64,000 nt of DNA, from the NCBI RefSeq assembly GCF_009727055.1, contig NC_052353.1:59898014-59962013 (forward strand), read 5' to 3'. Below the pieces are notes generated by a model that was given only the letters and a program-made list of their open reading frames with translations, made no database searches and was not told where the DNA came from. Below are positions 9,816 through 22,379 of the stretch, in pieces; positions within the stretch are counted from its first letter, which is position 1, and each line of letters starts with the position of its first letter. The stretch comes from Benincasa hispida. Taxonomy: Eukaryota; Streptophyta; Magnoliopsida; Cucurbitales; Cucurbitaceae. Position numbers and translations under genes: made by a program.

Positions 9816-11557
9816 TGAAGGAAATCTTATTCAAGAGATGAGCGGAAGCAGAACTTTCCAATTCAATGTGACAGAATTTTCACATATACATTCAAACATA
9901 CAAATATGTATTAACAACGCTAAATTACTGGCATGCTAGGACAAATAAATAAGAGACCGAGAGAACATACCAGTTGAAGTCTTTTCTTCACATGAAATCT
10001 CTATCTCTTCACGAATGACCAACTATCGTTTAGTAACACTCAATCGTCTACCACAAACAGTTTCCACACAACACAAGAAAACGAGGACGACACCACCACT
10101 CGGAGCCTTCAATATTCTCGAAGTGAGAATCTAAAGGGTGGAGGGGGGGGGGGAGGAAAAGGGATCGTATACAACGATCAAGCAGGTGGGAGAAAGACTC
10201 GTCTATGGTAAAGACAAAATGCTTGATCGTTTAGGTGAAGTATACGATCGTGTAGGAAAAGGTAAGCGATCGTCTGTACGATCGTGAAGGAAAATCTAAG
10301 CAATCGTCTATATGATTGGTTAGTAAAACTTGGGTGTTAAACGACCATTTAGTAAAAGATATTAGCAAAAGGCACGCGCGAGTGTAAGCGATCGTTTAGT
10401 AAGTAGTACTATCGTATAGGCTCTAATTTACTAAGCGATGACTTTCTCAAACACTATGTGATCATATGTTTAATACACCGCGAGCTATTTAAGCATCTCA
10501 AAACGATTCTTCATCTTACTCATCAGTTACGAAAATAGAAGAGACACCGACCAATTATTCCATAACTGTCCAATTAATAAGTAATAAATATAATCATATT
10601 ATAGTCATAATCTATGGATTAATATCATATATTAATCATAGTATTTTTCCTCCACTAGATATAAATCATATTTATATCCAATTTCCTCCAAATTAATGTA
10701 TCTCATACATATAGTCAATTATATCATATATAATTAACTAGTTCAAATATATCATATATAATCGAACTCTTTCTTGTCAGTTTGAACATTTCAAACTAAC
10801 CCAAAAACTGATTCTCAACTTGTATCCAAGCTACCAAAGGGACCTTATGAACCTATGGCTCGAAGCTCCAACGGTACATGAATAACTGACTAAACTCTTT
10901 AGCCACGATATCCACCATTCGTTAACTACCAGACATTCCACTAAAGACTGATAACTTAACTCTTCTTACCACAGATATATTTCTATGTCCATCGGATATA
11001 ACCAATCATCAGTACGATGACCCTTAACAGATGCTCAGAAGTACAATTGAGCCAATTAACCATTTTGCCCCCGTAGTTACATCTTACTTCTTAAGTACCA
11101 CTAATTCCTCTAATAAACAATACAATATAGTTCTACTATGTGTGAACACCTCTTGGGCCATGAGATGGCCTGTGGTGCCATATCGTTCAAGCTCCGGGAT
11201 CAACCCTTAGCGTTAGGATTAGAGCATATATGGTAAGTCACAACACTTATAACTATTTCACAAAGCGGGCCGCATCTGTAGCGTTACTGGGATAAGGTTT
11301 CCCTCCTATCTCCATATAATACAGACCATTTTGGTTATCACTTAAGACATGATCCACTTGTATGTCACCACATACATACTTAAGTTACATAAAGACAACC
11401 AGAGATTTTAGTTTATTGGTTTGTGGTAAAGAAAATAAAACATCCAATGTGCAAAGTCATGAAGTGAAGTAAATATCATATATTATATATCACAAGTGTT
11501 TGTACAAAACTGTTTACAAACTACAGGCCACGAGATTTTAGGGCATCATCCCCAACA
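9816..11557 (-). mobile_element. Solo LTR with AAATT target duplication
   Basis: On the minus strand it begins TGTTGGGGATGATGCCC and ends ...TTTCCTTCA. It is flanked by perfect 5-bp direct repeats AAATT at 9811-9815 and 11558-11562, and the flanking LTR sequence is continuous across the insertion. There is no primer site or coding sequence, so a full element inserted here and then lost its interior by LTR-LTR recombination. Contains a run of 11 G near 10143 and an ACGATCG-rich array (10180-10460). Confidence 0.9.
10180..10460 (-). repeat. ACGATCG-rich array inside solo LTR
   Basis: At least eight occurrences of CGATCGT-like words, for example 'atacgatcgtgtagg', 'taagcgatcgtctgtacgatcgtg' and 'gcgatcgtttag', spaced 15-40 bp. 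Comparable arrays lie at 22380-23000 and 60600-60770. Confidence 0.6.
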
Positions 11558-11562
11558 AAATT

Positions 11563-12521
11563 ACCTAGTAGTTAACGAATGTTGGTTAATTAGGTATTAA
11601 GACTTTAACCAATTAATCTCGAATCATTGGAGTTCATGATCTGTAGGTCCATTGTATTCACCTACTAGCTCACAAATGGACTAAATCTTAGAATAGCGTG
11701 ATGAGAAAATTTGAAACGATCAAATTCATTTTACTATATACAATATAATTAAACGTTTAGTTATGGAATTCAACGAAATTGAAAAGTTGAAAAATATTTA
11801 AATATGATTTCAATATTAATTACATGAATAGGGATTCATGTTTAGGAGTTTTATTAATTTAATACTTGAAATTAAATTATTTTTATTAATTAAAATTATT
11901 TAATTATTTAATTATTTGAGTTAATTAAAATTTGAATTTGTGAAATTCAAATTTAAAATTCAATTCAAATATAAAAATTAATTTTCCTTTTAAAATATGA
12001 ATTTTAGTGAAAATTCAAATTATAAAATGAAAGTTAAGGTACTGGATTGTTCCAACCATTCCCACTTTGGAAACACCTAAGCCCACTTATGTTAGTGTTT
12101 GATTTGGTGTCAAATCCCATGCAACTTTATTGCATGTCTTAATTCTTCAAAAGAAATGAAAAAGTTGCCGATTTCTTTCATACAACTCTAACAATTGAAG
12201 AGAAGTTGAGAGAAAATAGTTTCTTTAAATGCTAACACCAAATACTCAAAATCTCCTAGTTTCCCTCCAAAATTTTGTTATTTTTGATCTCACCATCCAA
12301 TCTAAGGGCCTAGAGAATAGTAAGAAAGATCAAGTGGTGGTCTACAAGCTCTTGAAGAAGAAAATCAAGCTGAGGAGTTGCTAATTTGAAGTGATTTTTC
12401 AAAGGTATACACTGAAACCCTGAATTCTGGAATTTCGGACCTTACATGCTTATATTCTAAAATTAATGTAGTTAGAGTAGTTAAGATTCTGATTAATTTC
12501 GCTTGTTGAATGTCAACACCA
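11563..12521 (+). mobile_element. Right half of the interrupted copia LTR
   Basis: Continues 9385-9815 after the nested solo LTR: 'gtagttaacgaatg', 'ctgtaggtcca', the AT-rich U3-like stretch near 11700-12000, then 'gattctgattaattt' close to the end, as in 16766-18629. It ends near 12521 ('gtcaaca'), after which minus-strand copia coding sequence begins. Confidence 0.7.
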
Positions 12522-12526
12522 ACACC

Positions 12527-13896
12527 CACTATGTCAAGGCTCCCTCAACTGTTGAGGTGGATGTGAATGACTTGATGAACCGACATCAATAACTCTTGTT
12601 GATGTACTAGCCTCTTTAATAACTCTTGTTGAGTAGTTTGATTGGAAAGCTGACTTAACACAACTTTATTACGAGGCTTATACTCCCTAATGTGGTCCTC
12701 TTAAAAAATGTAACTTCTATCGACACAAATACTTTATTTTCCTTAGAATCATAGAAGTAACCACCCCTACAGAAGGCATAATTTTGAACAAGGTTCCAAT
12801 TCCTTAGGATTTGTCTTAACCACATGTGATGGGTAACCCTAAATTCTGAAGTGGTGTAAACTACCTTTACGACCATTCCATAATTACAAAGGTGTTTCAG
12901 AAATACTTTTGGACAGAACACGATTCAAATTATAAACTACAGTAATTACTGCATGATCCCAAGATGAGCAAGATAAATGAGCATAACTTATCATAGACCA
13001 ACCCATGTCTAACAAGGTTCTAATTCTCTTTTTTGATACACCATTTTGTTTAGGTGTACCAAGTGATGAGAGTTGGGATGCGATTCCATGTTCTATCAAA
13101 TAGTCTTGAATCTTAAATCCATATACTCACCACCTTGATCTATTCAAAGTGTCTTAATGGTTTTAGCTAATGAATTCTCAACTTCAACCTTTTACTCTTT
13201 GAACTATTCAAGAGCTTTTGAATTATGTTGCATTAGGTAAACAGACCTATATCTAGAATAATCATCTATAAAAGAGATAAAATATTCAAACCATTCTCTT
13301 GCCTTAACATGAATAGGACCACAATGGTCTGAATGTACCAGTTCCAAGGGTTATTTGGCTCTATGACCTTTTCCAGTAAAAGGTCTTTTAGTCATTTTGC
13401 CTTCAAGGCATAACTCACATACTGGTAAAGAGTCTTCTTCTAACTCACTTACAAGTCCACTTTTAACCAACCTCTCAATCCTATTGAGATTTATGTGACC
13501 TAATCTTAGGTGCCAAAGTTCAGCATTTTCTTTAGGAGAAATCTTTTGTCTTTAATATTGAGTTGTTGCAGTTTTGAACATTTCAGTATTTAAAAGCACT
13601 AATGCTAACGACCTTAGCACATAAACATTACTTTCTAAGTTTACAGAACTAATAAGAACACCATTTTTGTAAATAAACACTCTATTTACATTAAAATTTA
13701 AAGTATAATTTTGTTCGAACAAACATTTTATAGAAATCAAGTTCCTTTTTAAACCAACTACATATACATTGTTTAACAGTAAAAATGATTTACGTAAAAG
13801 TAATCTGAGGCTTCCCACTGCCACTACTGTGACGACTTGCCCCAGTTCCAACCCACATAGTCATCTCGCTAGTACCGAATTGTTGCCAAGAGCTAA
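12527..13896 (-). pseudogene. Copia integrase remnant (first part)
   Basis: Read on the minus strand this gives the post-protease and integrase parts of a copia polyprotein. The segment at 13851-13552 has NNVYVVGLKRNLISIKCLF and NLESNVYVLRSL. It is followed by a zinc-binding HLRLGH-type start, an ELVHSDHCGP segment that keeps the first catalytic Asp, and IEHGIASQLSSLGTPKQNGV at 13099 down, where the integrase Glu region is altered (VSKKRIRTL). The end reads GGYFYDSKENKVFVS (near 12760). Frameshifts and stops break it many times. Its left end (12527) corresponds to 63085-63125 in the better-preserved element. Its right end is a solo LTR, after which the gene resumes at 16711. Confidence 0.8.
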
Positions 13897-16710
13897 TGTA
13901 ACATCCCGAATTTTAGGAAAATTTAAGTTAATTATCTAAAATTATTGAGTTTATATTTCCCTTTTATTTGGAAAATTGGGGTTAATTTGAAATAATAGAA
14001 AAATTTTTATTGGTTAAATTGAATTTAATTGATTAGATATTCGAACTGATTATCTTGAAAATATTGAATTTTGCTTCTCTTTGATTTTGGAGTTTAGGGC
14101 CAACTTAAAAAAATATAAATAAAAGAGATAATTAATTTCATGTGGTTTTGAATTGATTTAAATATTTGGAATGATTTAATTGTATCAAATTGATGGATCT
14201 TATACCCTTTAATTTTGGTTTTTGAAGCCTAAATTAAGATAATTTGAAAAGTTAATTGATTTCTAAATTTAATAGAATCTTTGTAGATTTTGGAGATTTT
14301 GTGATAAAATATTTTATTTATCTTTTCAAAATTTGAAAAAAATAAAAGAATTGTGATTTTTTTCGAAATTAAATGATAGTGAAAAGAGGTAAAAAATTGG
14401 GGGAGAAAGCAATTTGGTTTGCTTCCACAAAATTGTTGATTTCTAGAGTTTGAACCGTTGGATCGTGCTCAGGTTTGGTCAACCTGTTCAAGACATATAA
14501 AGTTTCATTTTGAACGGTTGGATCATTGTTTGAAGCTTTGTTTTGTTCGTAATTGCTGCTGAATAAAATCTATAAACTAGAAATTTTTCTTCTCTCTCAC
14601 TCTCGCAAACCCTCCTCATGTAAGACCCTCACTACCAGCTGCTAGCCTAAACAATTTATACCGTCTGACAGCAACACACGCTGCCTATCTATGGCAGCCA
14701 CAAGTCAATGCACTGTTGGCCGCCATTGCCCCGATCTTTGTCGGAATTTTGAGGAAAACTTTAGGTAAGACTTATTTTTCCTTATAATTTGGGAGATGAA
14801 GTTCACCCCTTTGATTTTGGGTGAAATTAGTAACCTCTCTTTGGTTTGAAACTTAGATTCAAGGTTTGAAAGTTTTGAGGGATTGACCATCAAACTAGAT
14901 ACCATTTGTTTCGCAGAAAATTGGTGAAGATCGGTAAGTTTTCTAAGTTGTTGGATGGTTATTCTTTTGGATTGAGAGTAATAGTGGGAAAAATTAAGTT
15001 ATTGATTTTGGATCTAATTCATGATCAGATTGGCTAATTAAATCGAGTATTGGAATTTTTCTTGGACCAAGCCACAACTTTAGGTTGATTCAAGTGTGCT
15101 AAAGAAGTTCTAAGGAGATTTTGTTTTGCGTTTTTTTTACCAAGTTGAGGTAAATAATCATACTATTGAAACTGCCTTTTGCTGATAAATTTATGATTTA
15201 TGATTTTGTTTTGCGTTTTTTTTTACCAAGTTGAGGTAAGTAATCTTACTAATGGACTGTTTAGAAAAGATATATGAGTATGTGATAATATGTCTGAAGC
15301 ATGTTAATGTATGAGCATGATTTTGAATTTATGGAATATATTAAAAGGACGATGGAGCATGACCCTAAATTATGAGTTAAGTGACACTACTACGGGAATG
15401 TCTGAAAGTTAGGTAAAAGTTGGAGCATTTTGTTGATGTTCTTATTTATGTGATTTATTATGAAAGTGTATAAACTATATGATATACTATGAAATTTCAA
15501 ATATTTGATTGTTTAGTGCATGAAAGTGATGTACTAGAGTGGATCCATTAATACTAAATTAATTATGTATGTTGAGGTTAATTAACATGATCAAGACCTT
15601 GATCAGGAGATTTTAGAGAATTCATGATTATGTGAACGTTATATGTAATATGAAGTTAGATGCAATATCTTTTCCTTTCCAAACTATGTGACTGCATGAA
15701 AGTGATGCACATCCAAGGACGCTAGTACATGAAAGAGATGTACTAGGGCTGGTGTGTATGAAAGTGATACATAGTAGAGGGTACTGGGGTATACAAAAGA
15801 GGTACATACTCAATGGGTTATGTGTATACGAAAGAGGTGTATACATAACCATGTGTAAGAAAGAGGTACGCATCCCTATATTAATAGAGAGGATCTAGGG
15901 TGCACGAAAGAGGTACATACTTAGTGGGTTACGTGTATACGAAAGAGGTATATACATAACCATGTATACGAAAGACGTACACATTCAGTGGGTTATGTGT
16001 ATACGAAAGAGGTGTATATCTCAAACCATGTGTACGAAAGGAGGTACATCAATTAAGTGGGTTATGTGTACACGAAAGAGGTGTATGCATAACCATGTGT
16101 ATGTAAGAGATTGTGTTTCCTTCGGGATTCACCAGAGGTTGGGGGTCCTACGGGACTTACTAGAGATAGTGGGCATACTTATCTACAATAGGATAGAAAT
16201 AAGTTTTTCATGTATGTATGTGTCTCATGAGGACTAGAGCAGTTTATATGTTCCACTAGAGGTAGGCATCTAGAGGACATAGATGCCTAGCCTGTCTCCA
16301 GTAGTGGGGTTACTTACTGAGTATTTTATACTCATCATTTCTCATGTTTATGTTTCAGGTAAGAGTAGGGATGCGTCGGTGAATGGCAAGCAGAATTCGT
16401 AAACGAGCCACTGGGACAAGTTTTATGCTTCCGCTCATGAGATTTAAACTTCTTTTCATGTTTTTCCTAGCTTTCAGTGTTGATGTTTAAAACTTACTAT
16501 TTAGACTCGCTTCCAGATTTATTTATTATCATTTATGATTTATGGGTACTCTATCATTGTTTTTAATATTTGAAATTAAATAGCAAAGTCTTTTATATTT
16601 ACCTTATTTAATTAGCATTTATTTCACCATAACAGAGTGTCGTTTTAAGTTCCATGCATGCATGTGTTTAGTAATGGCCTAACTTAAGTCCTAGGGGGTC
16701 GGGTCGTACA
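13897..16710 (+). mobile_element. Solo LTR, 2.8 kb, probably Ty3/gypsy type
   Basis: Begins TGTAACATCCCGAATTTTAG and ends GGGTCGGGTCGTACA, TG...CA. It is flanked by GCTAA (13892-13896) and GTTAA (16711-16715), a 5-bp target duplication with one change. The host frame is continuous if one copy of the duplication is removed, which confirms the boundaries. It has no copia LTR similarity; the TGTAACATCCCG start and the large size suggest a gypsy lineage, but no coding sequence remains to prove it. A tandem repeat lies at 15690-16112. Confidence 0.8.
15690..16112. repeat. Tandem 'tacgaaagaggtac' repeat with hairpin units
   Basis: About a dozen copies of a (TA)CGAAAGAGGT(A/G)TA core are arranged in a higher-order unit of roughly 64 bp ('gggttatgtgtatacgaaag' followed by 'aggtgtatacataaccatg'). 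GTTATGTGTATAC and GTATACATAAC within one unit are complementary and frame the 'gaaagaggt' loop. The variation between units suggests repeated local duplication inside the LTR. Confidence 0.8.
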
Positions 16711-16765
16711 GTTAATTCCCTGAAAAGAAGAACAAACATGATTAGTTGCCCCTGAATCAATTATT
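16711..16765 (-). pseudogene. Copia protease active-site fragment
   Basis: A 55-bp island between two solo LTRs. On the minus strand it reads IIDSGATNHVCSSFQG, the protease active site with DSGA intact. It is the continuation of 12527-13896, and leads after the second LTR into the gag part at 18630. Confidence 0.85.
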
Positions 16766-18629
16766 TGTGGGAATGTCCTAAACTCGCAGTTCGTAAATAG
16801 TGTTAACATATTCTATTTATCAATTAAAGTATGATTGAGCATTTTATTCAATAAAATTGTTGATATTGCATTGTATTATGAAAAGCCAATAAATAAATTC
16901 ATGGCTATAGTATGAATACTTTAATTTTATGTGGTGACATAAATAGGATGTAGTTAAATATATAGCCAAAATGGTCTATAAGTATATGGATGAAATTCGG
17001 TATCGCATCCTGGTGACATTATTAGATACGACCCATTTTTGTACGCTAATAAGAATAGTGTGATCCACAAATCATTCATGTAGAGACATGTGAGTGGGAG
17101 TATCCTATGCAATGAGTTTGCACAAGATTGGACCTCGAAATAGTCCTTTTTCTTTATAATGACCATTTACTATTAAAATTGACTATTTCAAACTAAAATG
17201 ACCTAGGGTAACTCGATCTTAATCTTGAGCTAACTCTGAACTTCTATTTATTCGAGATTATCCTTTGATCTGCATAAATTAGATTAGTCCAACAACACTG
17301 TTCAATAAGCCTCCCATTTTGGGGATAAGACCGGATAGATAGTTGGGACATAGCGATTGAAGTTGGAATTCACTCCTACCCGACTTAGGGTTAGCAGATA
17401 TGTTGTTCTCTTAAGTGTTGATGCCTAGTTTTGAATAATGGGGCCCACCCTCTCTTTATAAAGAGGGTCATGATTTATAAGTTGTGCTATTGTTCAATAG
17501 AGGATCAGTAGGAGCTTAAGGATCAAGATATATTTACAGGGGTAAAATGATAATTTTGACCCAGCTGTAAATATGAACGACTTGTGAAGGATCAACTTAC
17601 TGATTATGGTTAAAATGAATAGAAATACATCTACAGTGAGGAGAGTGCAACTATCGAGTTATAATGGTATGTCTTGATAGTTAACAAATAGTAATTAATT
17701 CGGTTTAAAGATTTTAACCAATTAATTGCAAATCGTTGAAGCTCATGATATGTAGGTCTATAAGGTCCCTCTACTAGCTCGTAACTTAAATTAGTAAATT
17801 GAGTTTTTTAGATGAGTTTTGAAATTAGGGTTAAGAGTTTGAAATGTTCAAATTCAAATAAGGTTTAATTAATCATATTCGATACAATTGAAATGTTTAA
17901 TTCTATCGAAATTAAACAAAGTTGGAGAATCAATTAATGTTTAAATAATGATTTAAATATTAATTACATAAACTTGAATTCATTGTAGTGGAATTGGTGT
18001 TTTACTAATTTAATATTATCTAAAATTAATTGATTGAATTAATTTTATAAAACTAATATATAAATAGATCAGTTTATTTGAAAAAAACAAAATTGTTTTA
18101 AAAATCATTTTGTTGATTTAAAAAAAAAATGGAAAGTGGAATTTTCCAAAAGTTGGAAAATGCCACTTTGGTGCTAAGCACCTTACTCAATCTCCACTTA
18201 TTTCTTCAATTATTTCATGAAGCAGATGTTGGCCACTATGCGCACACACTGTCTGCATGTTTATGAATTGATAAATTGAAGTTTAAGCTGAAGAAGAGCC
18301 ATGCATGCTAAGATAAGTACCAAATTGCTGCAGAAAAAGAAAACTTACAACCCTTTCTCAAATACACCTAATTCCAGCTCAATTTAAATGTTTCCACCAC
18401 ACAATCTATACTAGTGTTTAGTGGAGAAGATCTTTGTGGTGGTCTGCTTCAAGTTTCAAGCACAAATTCGTGGTATTCTGCTGAATTGGAGGAGGATTCT
18501 TCAAAGGAATGTACTACTCAAACCCACTTATAAAATAGTTTTGTGAAGCATGTTTTAAACTCAAATTAAGTGTAATTAGAATGCTTATAGATTCTGATTT
18601 CTTCCATTGCATGTTAATTTACTCTATCA
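16766..18629 (+). mobile_element. Solo copia-type LTR, 1.86 kb
   Basis: Starts TGTGGGAATGTCCTAAACTC and ends ...TTTACTCTATCA. It is flanked by TTATT (16761-16765) and TTATC (18630-18634), and the minus-strand copia frame continues across it (…SAW on one side, IIDSGA on the other). No primer site or internal region adjoins it, so it is a solo LTR. Same family as the split LTR at 9385-12521. Confidence 0.85.
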
Positions 18630-19215
18630 TTATCCAGGCTGAATCATCATTTTCTACTAAACATGTTTCCAGAACTAGTAAATCACATTTATCTTGTTTG
18701 GCGTTCTTCTTCTCTGCCAAATATTTGAGACGGTTCCATTTCCAGTGTCCTTACTAGTTGCAATGGAAGCAAGTTCCTTTGGCAACCTTGGTCTTCTCCT
18801 AACCTCCCTTCCGTTTCTTCCACTTTTGGTGCTAGATAAAGAAGGCACGCACTTAGATCTAAAAGTCTAACCTCTAGTGAACTTCTTAGGGGAAGTGGCA
18901 ACATTTTCCTCTCCCTTTTGCTCTTTGACTTTCATCAAGGATTGGTAAGTTTGTAATTTGTAGCCTCGCTTGTTCATAACAACATTACTATGGAACTGCA
19001 GGAAACTCTCTGGCAGAGTTTCTAGAATAAAGCTAACTTGATTGGCCTCATCGATGACGATCCGTTCATTTCAACCACATTAAAGTGGACCATCATGTTA
19101 ACACGTGTTTTATGACAGATTCCCTTCTTTCATACGGGCATTGAAATTTTTTTTAAGAGCGTCATGTTTGAGCTATGTGGATAGTTGTCTAGACATCTCT
19201 CACGATGATTCCATG
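18630..19215 (-). pseudogene. Copia gag remnant, C-terminal half
   Basis: Minus-strand continuation of the element above: CDLLVLETCLVENDDSAW just before the protease, then upstream a zinc-knuckle region in which a stop replaces a residue after the second Cys (the 'ttactagttgcaatggaag' stretch near 18750), a Lys/Ser-rich linker, and the gag core around 19010-19215 (equivalent to 4570-4740). The N-terminal third and the 5' LTR are gone. The parts at 12527-13896, 16711-16765 and 18630-19215 are one gene. Confidence 0.75.
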
Positions 19216-20213
19216 ATTGTTCGCTCTTTAACTCTCAATCGGGTTTATAATGATGAATGATGATGAGAATGAATGATTGTGATGGTAAATGATGGGGATA
19301 TTTAATTTTTCTCTTGATATGAAAAATATGTTATGCGTTGGATTGATGATAGATTTATATGCGTGCATGCCTTACTAGTGCATACAAGTTCTCTTAAATT
19401 AGATCCAAGTATAAATCTAACCTAAGTGTCATGGTAAGCCCAGGATCAAATGCAGGGACTCCAGAGTATACTAACGCAGGGTTAGCCTTTGAATCTGTTG
19501 CATAGGTTTCCTAATTATTTTATAGGCATTGGATATTTACACTAACTATTGGCATGCAAGAGGATATAGGAGTTTAGAGAGGGAAAAAGGATTCGTGGAT
19601 GAATGACTTAAGCATAGATGGTATGCATTGATTTCCTAGTGGGAACAACAAGTCTATATGAGCACAATGATAATGAATATGGAGATGTTACAGATGTCTA
19701 CTAAGATCTAAGTGTATGTGTGATGCATTGAAAATCTGTTCTTTAATTCATATTCAACATCTCTTAATGCAGATGCCACACTTAATCCTTTCTCTAGAGT
19801 GCATGTGTTAGTTACAAAGAACAGACAAAAGAACGAACAATTTTATCTCTAAAATTACTTCACGCCCTAGTTTGATGTGTTCAATAATTAACTACTCTCT
19901 CGAGTTACTTAACTGCTTTTTCACTTCAACTAACTGATCAGGTGGATTCAAGCACAAACTTTATCCATTCATAAGGGCAAAAGGTTCACAAACACAAGTA
20001 ACTTAGAAAATAAACAGATGGAGATGCGAAGAGTGGTCGAAAATGAGATTGAGTTCAATAAATGGAATGGTAAATGAGAATGCAAAGAGAAAGAAAGAAG
20101 TCAAGTTGTAGAGTTCAATCTTTTATCCACTTTGGCTGGTTTTTAATGATTGTTGTGGCTAACTTGGTGGACGAGTTGAAGAAGATGTCTCTTTTGAGCT
20201 TCTCTTCGGAACC
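19216..20213. other. Non-coding, unassigned
   Basis: About 1 kb with no recognisable protein or LTR. It has an ATGATG-rich start, then a stretch near 19430-19560 ('aagcccaggatcaaatgcaggg', 'actaacgcagggttagcc') that looks like degraded repeat sequence of a type I cannot name. It may be the left flank of the tandem-LTR element that follows. Confidence 0.4.
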
Positions 20214-20335
20214 TGAATGGTAAAAGATGGGTATGGGTTGCCTTAGTTTATTGTATTTCTCTATAAAACATAGAAACTCAGTCTTATATATCAGATGTAT
20301 AAGTTACCACTGGAGTTTTAGTCTAAGTGGGAGTT
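20214..20335 (+). mobile_element. Leftover 3' internal end before the first LTR
   Basis: This 122-bp segment (from 'aatggtaaaagatgggtatggg' to 'agtgggagt') is about 95 percent identical to 25972-26092, the sequence just before the 3' LTR of the same element. A 5' LTR should not be preceded by the element's own 3' interior, so the LTR at 20336 also ended another copy. Confidence 0.8.
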
Positions 20336-22087
20336 TGTTGGGTTTTATGTCCTCAAACTCGTGGTATGTAAACAATGGAGCTTATTTTGAAAATTCAATA
20401 AAGGTGTTATTGAATAGATCTATTGCTTGAATAGAAATCCAATAAACCTAAAAGTTTCTTGACTATTGGGTGAGTACTTGAACTTTATGTGGAGACATAA
20501 AGGTGGATCAGGTTCGAGTAAATAGTCAAAATGATATATAGTACATTGATAAGATTGGGTACCTTATTTTGGTAACACTATTGGATACAACCTGCTCTAT
20601 AGTTGTTACAAGGAGTTGTAAAGTGCTACAAACGAAGTGATCCTAATTTGCAAACGAGTTTGTACAAGATCAGACCACGAAATGAGTCACTCTTACTTTA
20701 TAACATTGTTTACTGTTTAAGACTGGCTATTTCAAAGAGATGACCTAGGTAACTTGCCTTAATCCTGAGCTAACTATGAACTCCTATTTATATGAAATTG
20801 CCTTTAGATTTGCATAGGTGAGGGTTGGCTCAACAGTGCTGGTCCAATATGACTGCCATTTCAGGGGTAAGATTGGATAAATAGCTGGGGATATAGGGTG
20901 CAAGAGGGAATTCACTCCTACCTACTTTAGGGATAGTAGAGAGGTTGTTCCCTTAAGTGCTGATTCTAGGGCTTGAACAAGGGATCCTGCCCTCTTATTT
21001 GGAATGAGAGGGACTCGATTTTGTGATTTGATCACAAAACAATTGTTCATTAGGGGATTAGTTGGGACTTAAGAAATAAGAGATAATTTCGGGGGTAAAA
21101 CAGAGATTTGACCGAACCGTTATTACGAACAACCTGTGAACGATTAACTTACTAATCATGGTTATATCAAGTGGACATAATATATCTACAGTGAGGGGAG
21201 TTCAACTATGGGCTTTAGTGGAGTGACCTATTAGTTAACGAATGGGGGTTAGATTGGTGAGTTTAGCCGATTAATCTGGGATCGTTGGAGCCCATGATCT
21301 GTAGGTCCATGAGGTCCCTACTAGCTCGAAAATAGATACTCTAGAGTAGCGTGATAAGTTAATTTGAAATGTTCAAATTAGTATCAAACGGAATTGGAGA
21401 AAATATATGAAGATGAATTTGTGTAAAAATTAATTTAATATTAGATATTAAATTAATTAGAATTATTTAAATTGCTTAAATAATTATTTATTAATTTTAT
21501 TAGAAAATTAATTTTTGAAAATAATTTGTAAAATTAATAAATTATTGATTTTAGAAATAAAATATGATTTTAAAATCAATTTGGATTTTTGGAAAATGAA
21601 AAATCACACAAATTTGAGAAAAATGGGTTTTTCATCTTCATAGTAGCTTACAAGGAGCCCACTTTCTCCTTTGATTTACTCCAAGCATGAGCTGCATCTC
21701 ATGTAGCACTTCTCTTGGCATGATAGTCTGCAATATATTGAAAAGATTGGAGTGAAGAAAGGCAAGGGAACCAACTGAATTTTTGTTGAAAAATTCGGAT
21801 GAAGAAGATGTTCTTCAATGGGTTCTGTTCAGTGAGTTTTTTTCCATATTCTCTTTGATTCCAGCTTATTTTGAGTCCCACAATTCAATCTAAAGCACAT
21901 GTGGTGGTTTACACAAGGATTCAGAGGATTTTGCAGCTGAAAATGGAGATTTCGTTGGTTCAGCCAAGATATGTTCATGAAACCCATTATACTCTTTTTT
22001 TAGCATGTTTCTTTTCAACCAAAATTAATGAATTAGAATGCTTATGGATCCTGATTTCTTCCGCTGCGTGCTGGTGTTCATCCAACA
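20336..22087 (+). mobile_element. LTR of a non-autonomous copia element (5' copy)
   Basis: TGTTGGGTTTTATGTCC at the start, ...GTTCATCCAACA at the end, primer site two bases later. The partner LTR is at 26093-27919. This copy lacks about 46 bp after 'gaagtgatcctaatt' (near 20650) and about 30 bp near 21895 that the partner keeps; outside those gaps the two are very similar. Same family as the minus-strand solo LTR at 44025-45874. Confidence 0.9.
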
Positions 22088-22089
22088 AT

Positions 22090-22101
22090 TGGTATCAGAG
22101 C
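22090..22101 (+). other. Primer binding site (tRNA-Met)
   Basis: TGGTATCAGAGC, the exact plant initiator tRNA-Met complement, follows the LTR end CCAACA by two bases. Confidence 0.9.
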
Positions 22102-22379
22102 ATCTTATAAGCATTCAGTTTGGATTAATTCTGGTTTTGTGGATGTTTTGTATGAAAATATGAAACTGCTATAATGATATGGTTTTCTGAGATTTGGCTT
22201 TTAATTTCTCTTTGATTTTCCGTTTAAATTTTTAATATGCTCTTGTTTGATGAGCTTTAATGTCTTTCCAAGAGTCTGTAATTTATTTGGAGTCATTAGA
22301 GTTGAAATTAAGATGTAATTCAAAGAAACAAGCGAAGGGGCCGAGTTGCAGATTCTAGACGCTCAACCTCTGTTCATAT

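Noticed and set aside
15962..16237. 91-codon open frame in the solo LTR
   Set aside because: Produced by the tandem 'tacgaaagaggtac' repeat.
20227..20430. 67-codon frame across the LTR boundary
   Set aside because: Crosses from leftover interior into the LTR; no coding similarity.
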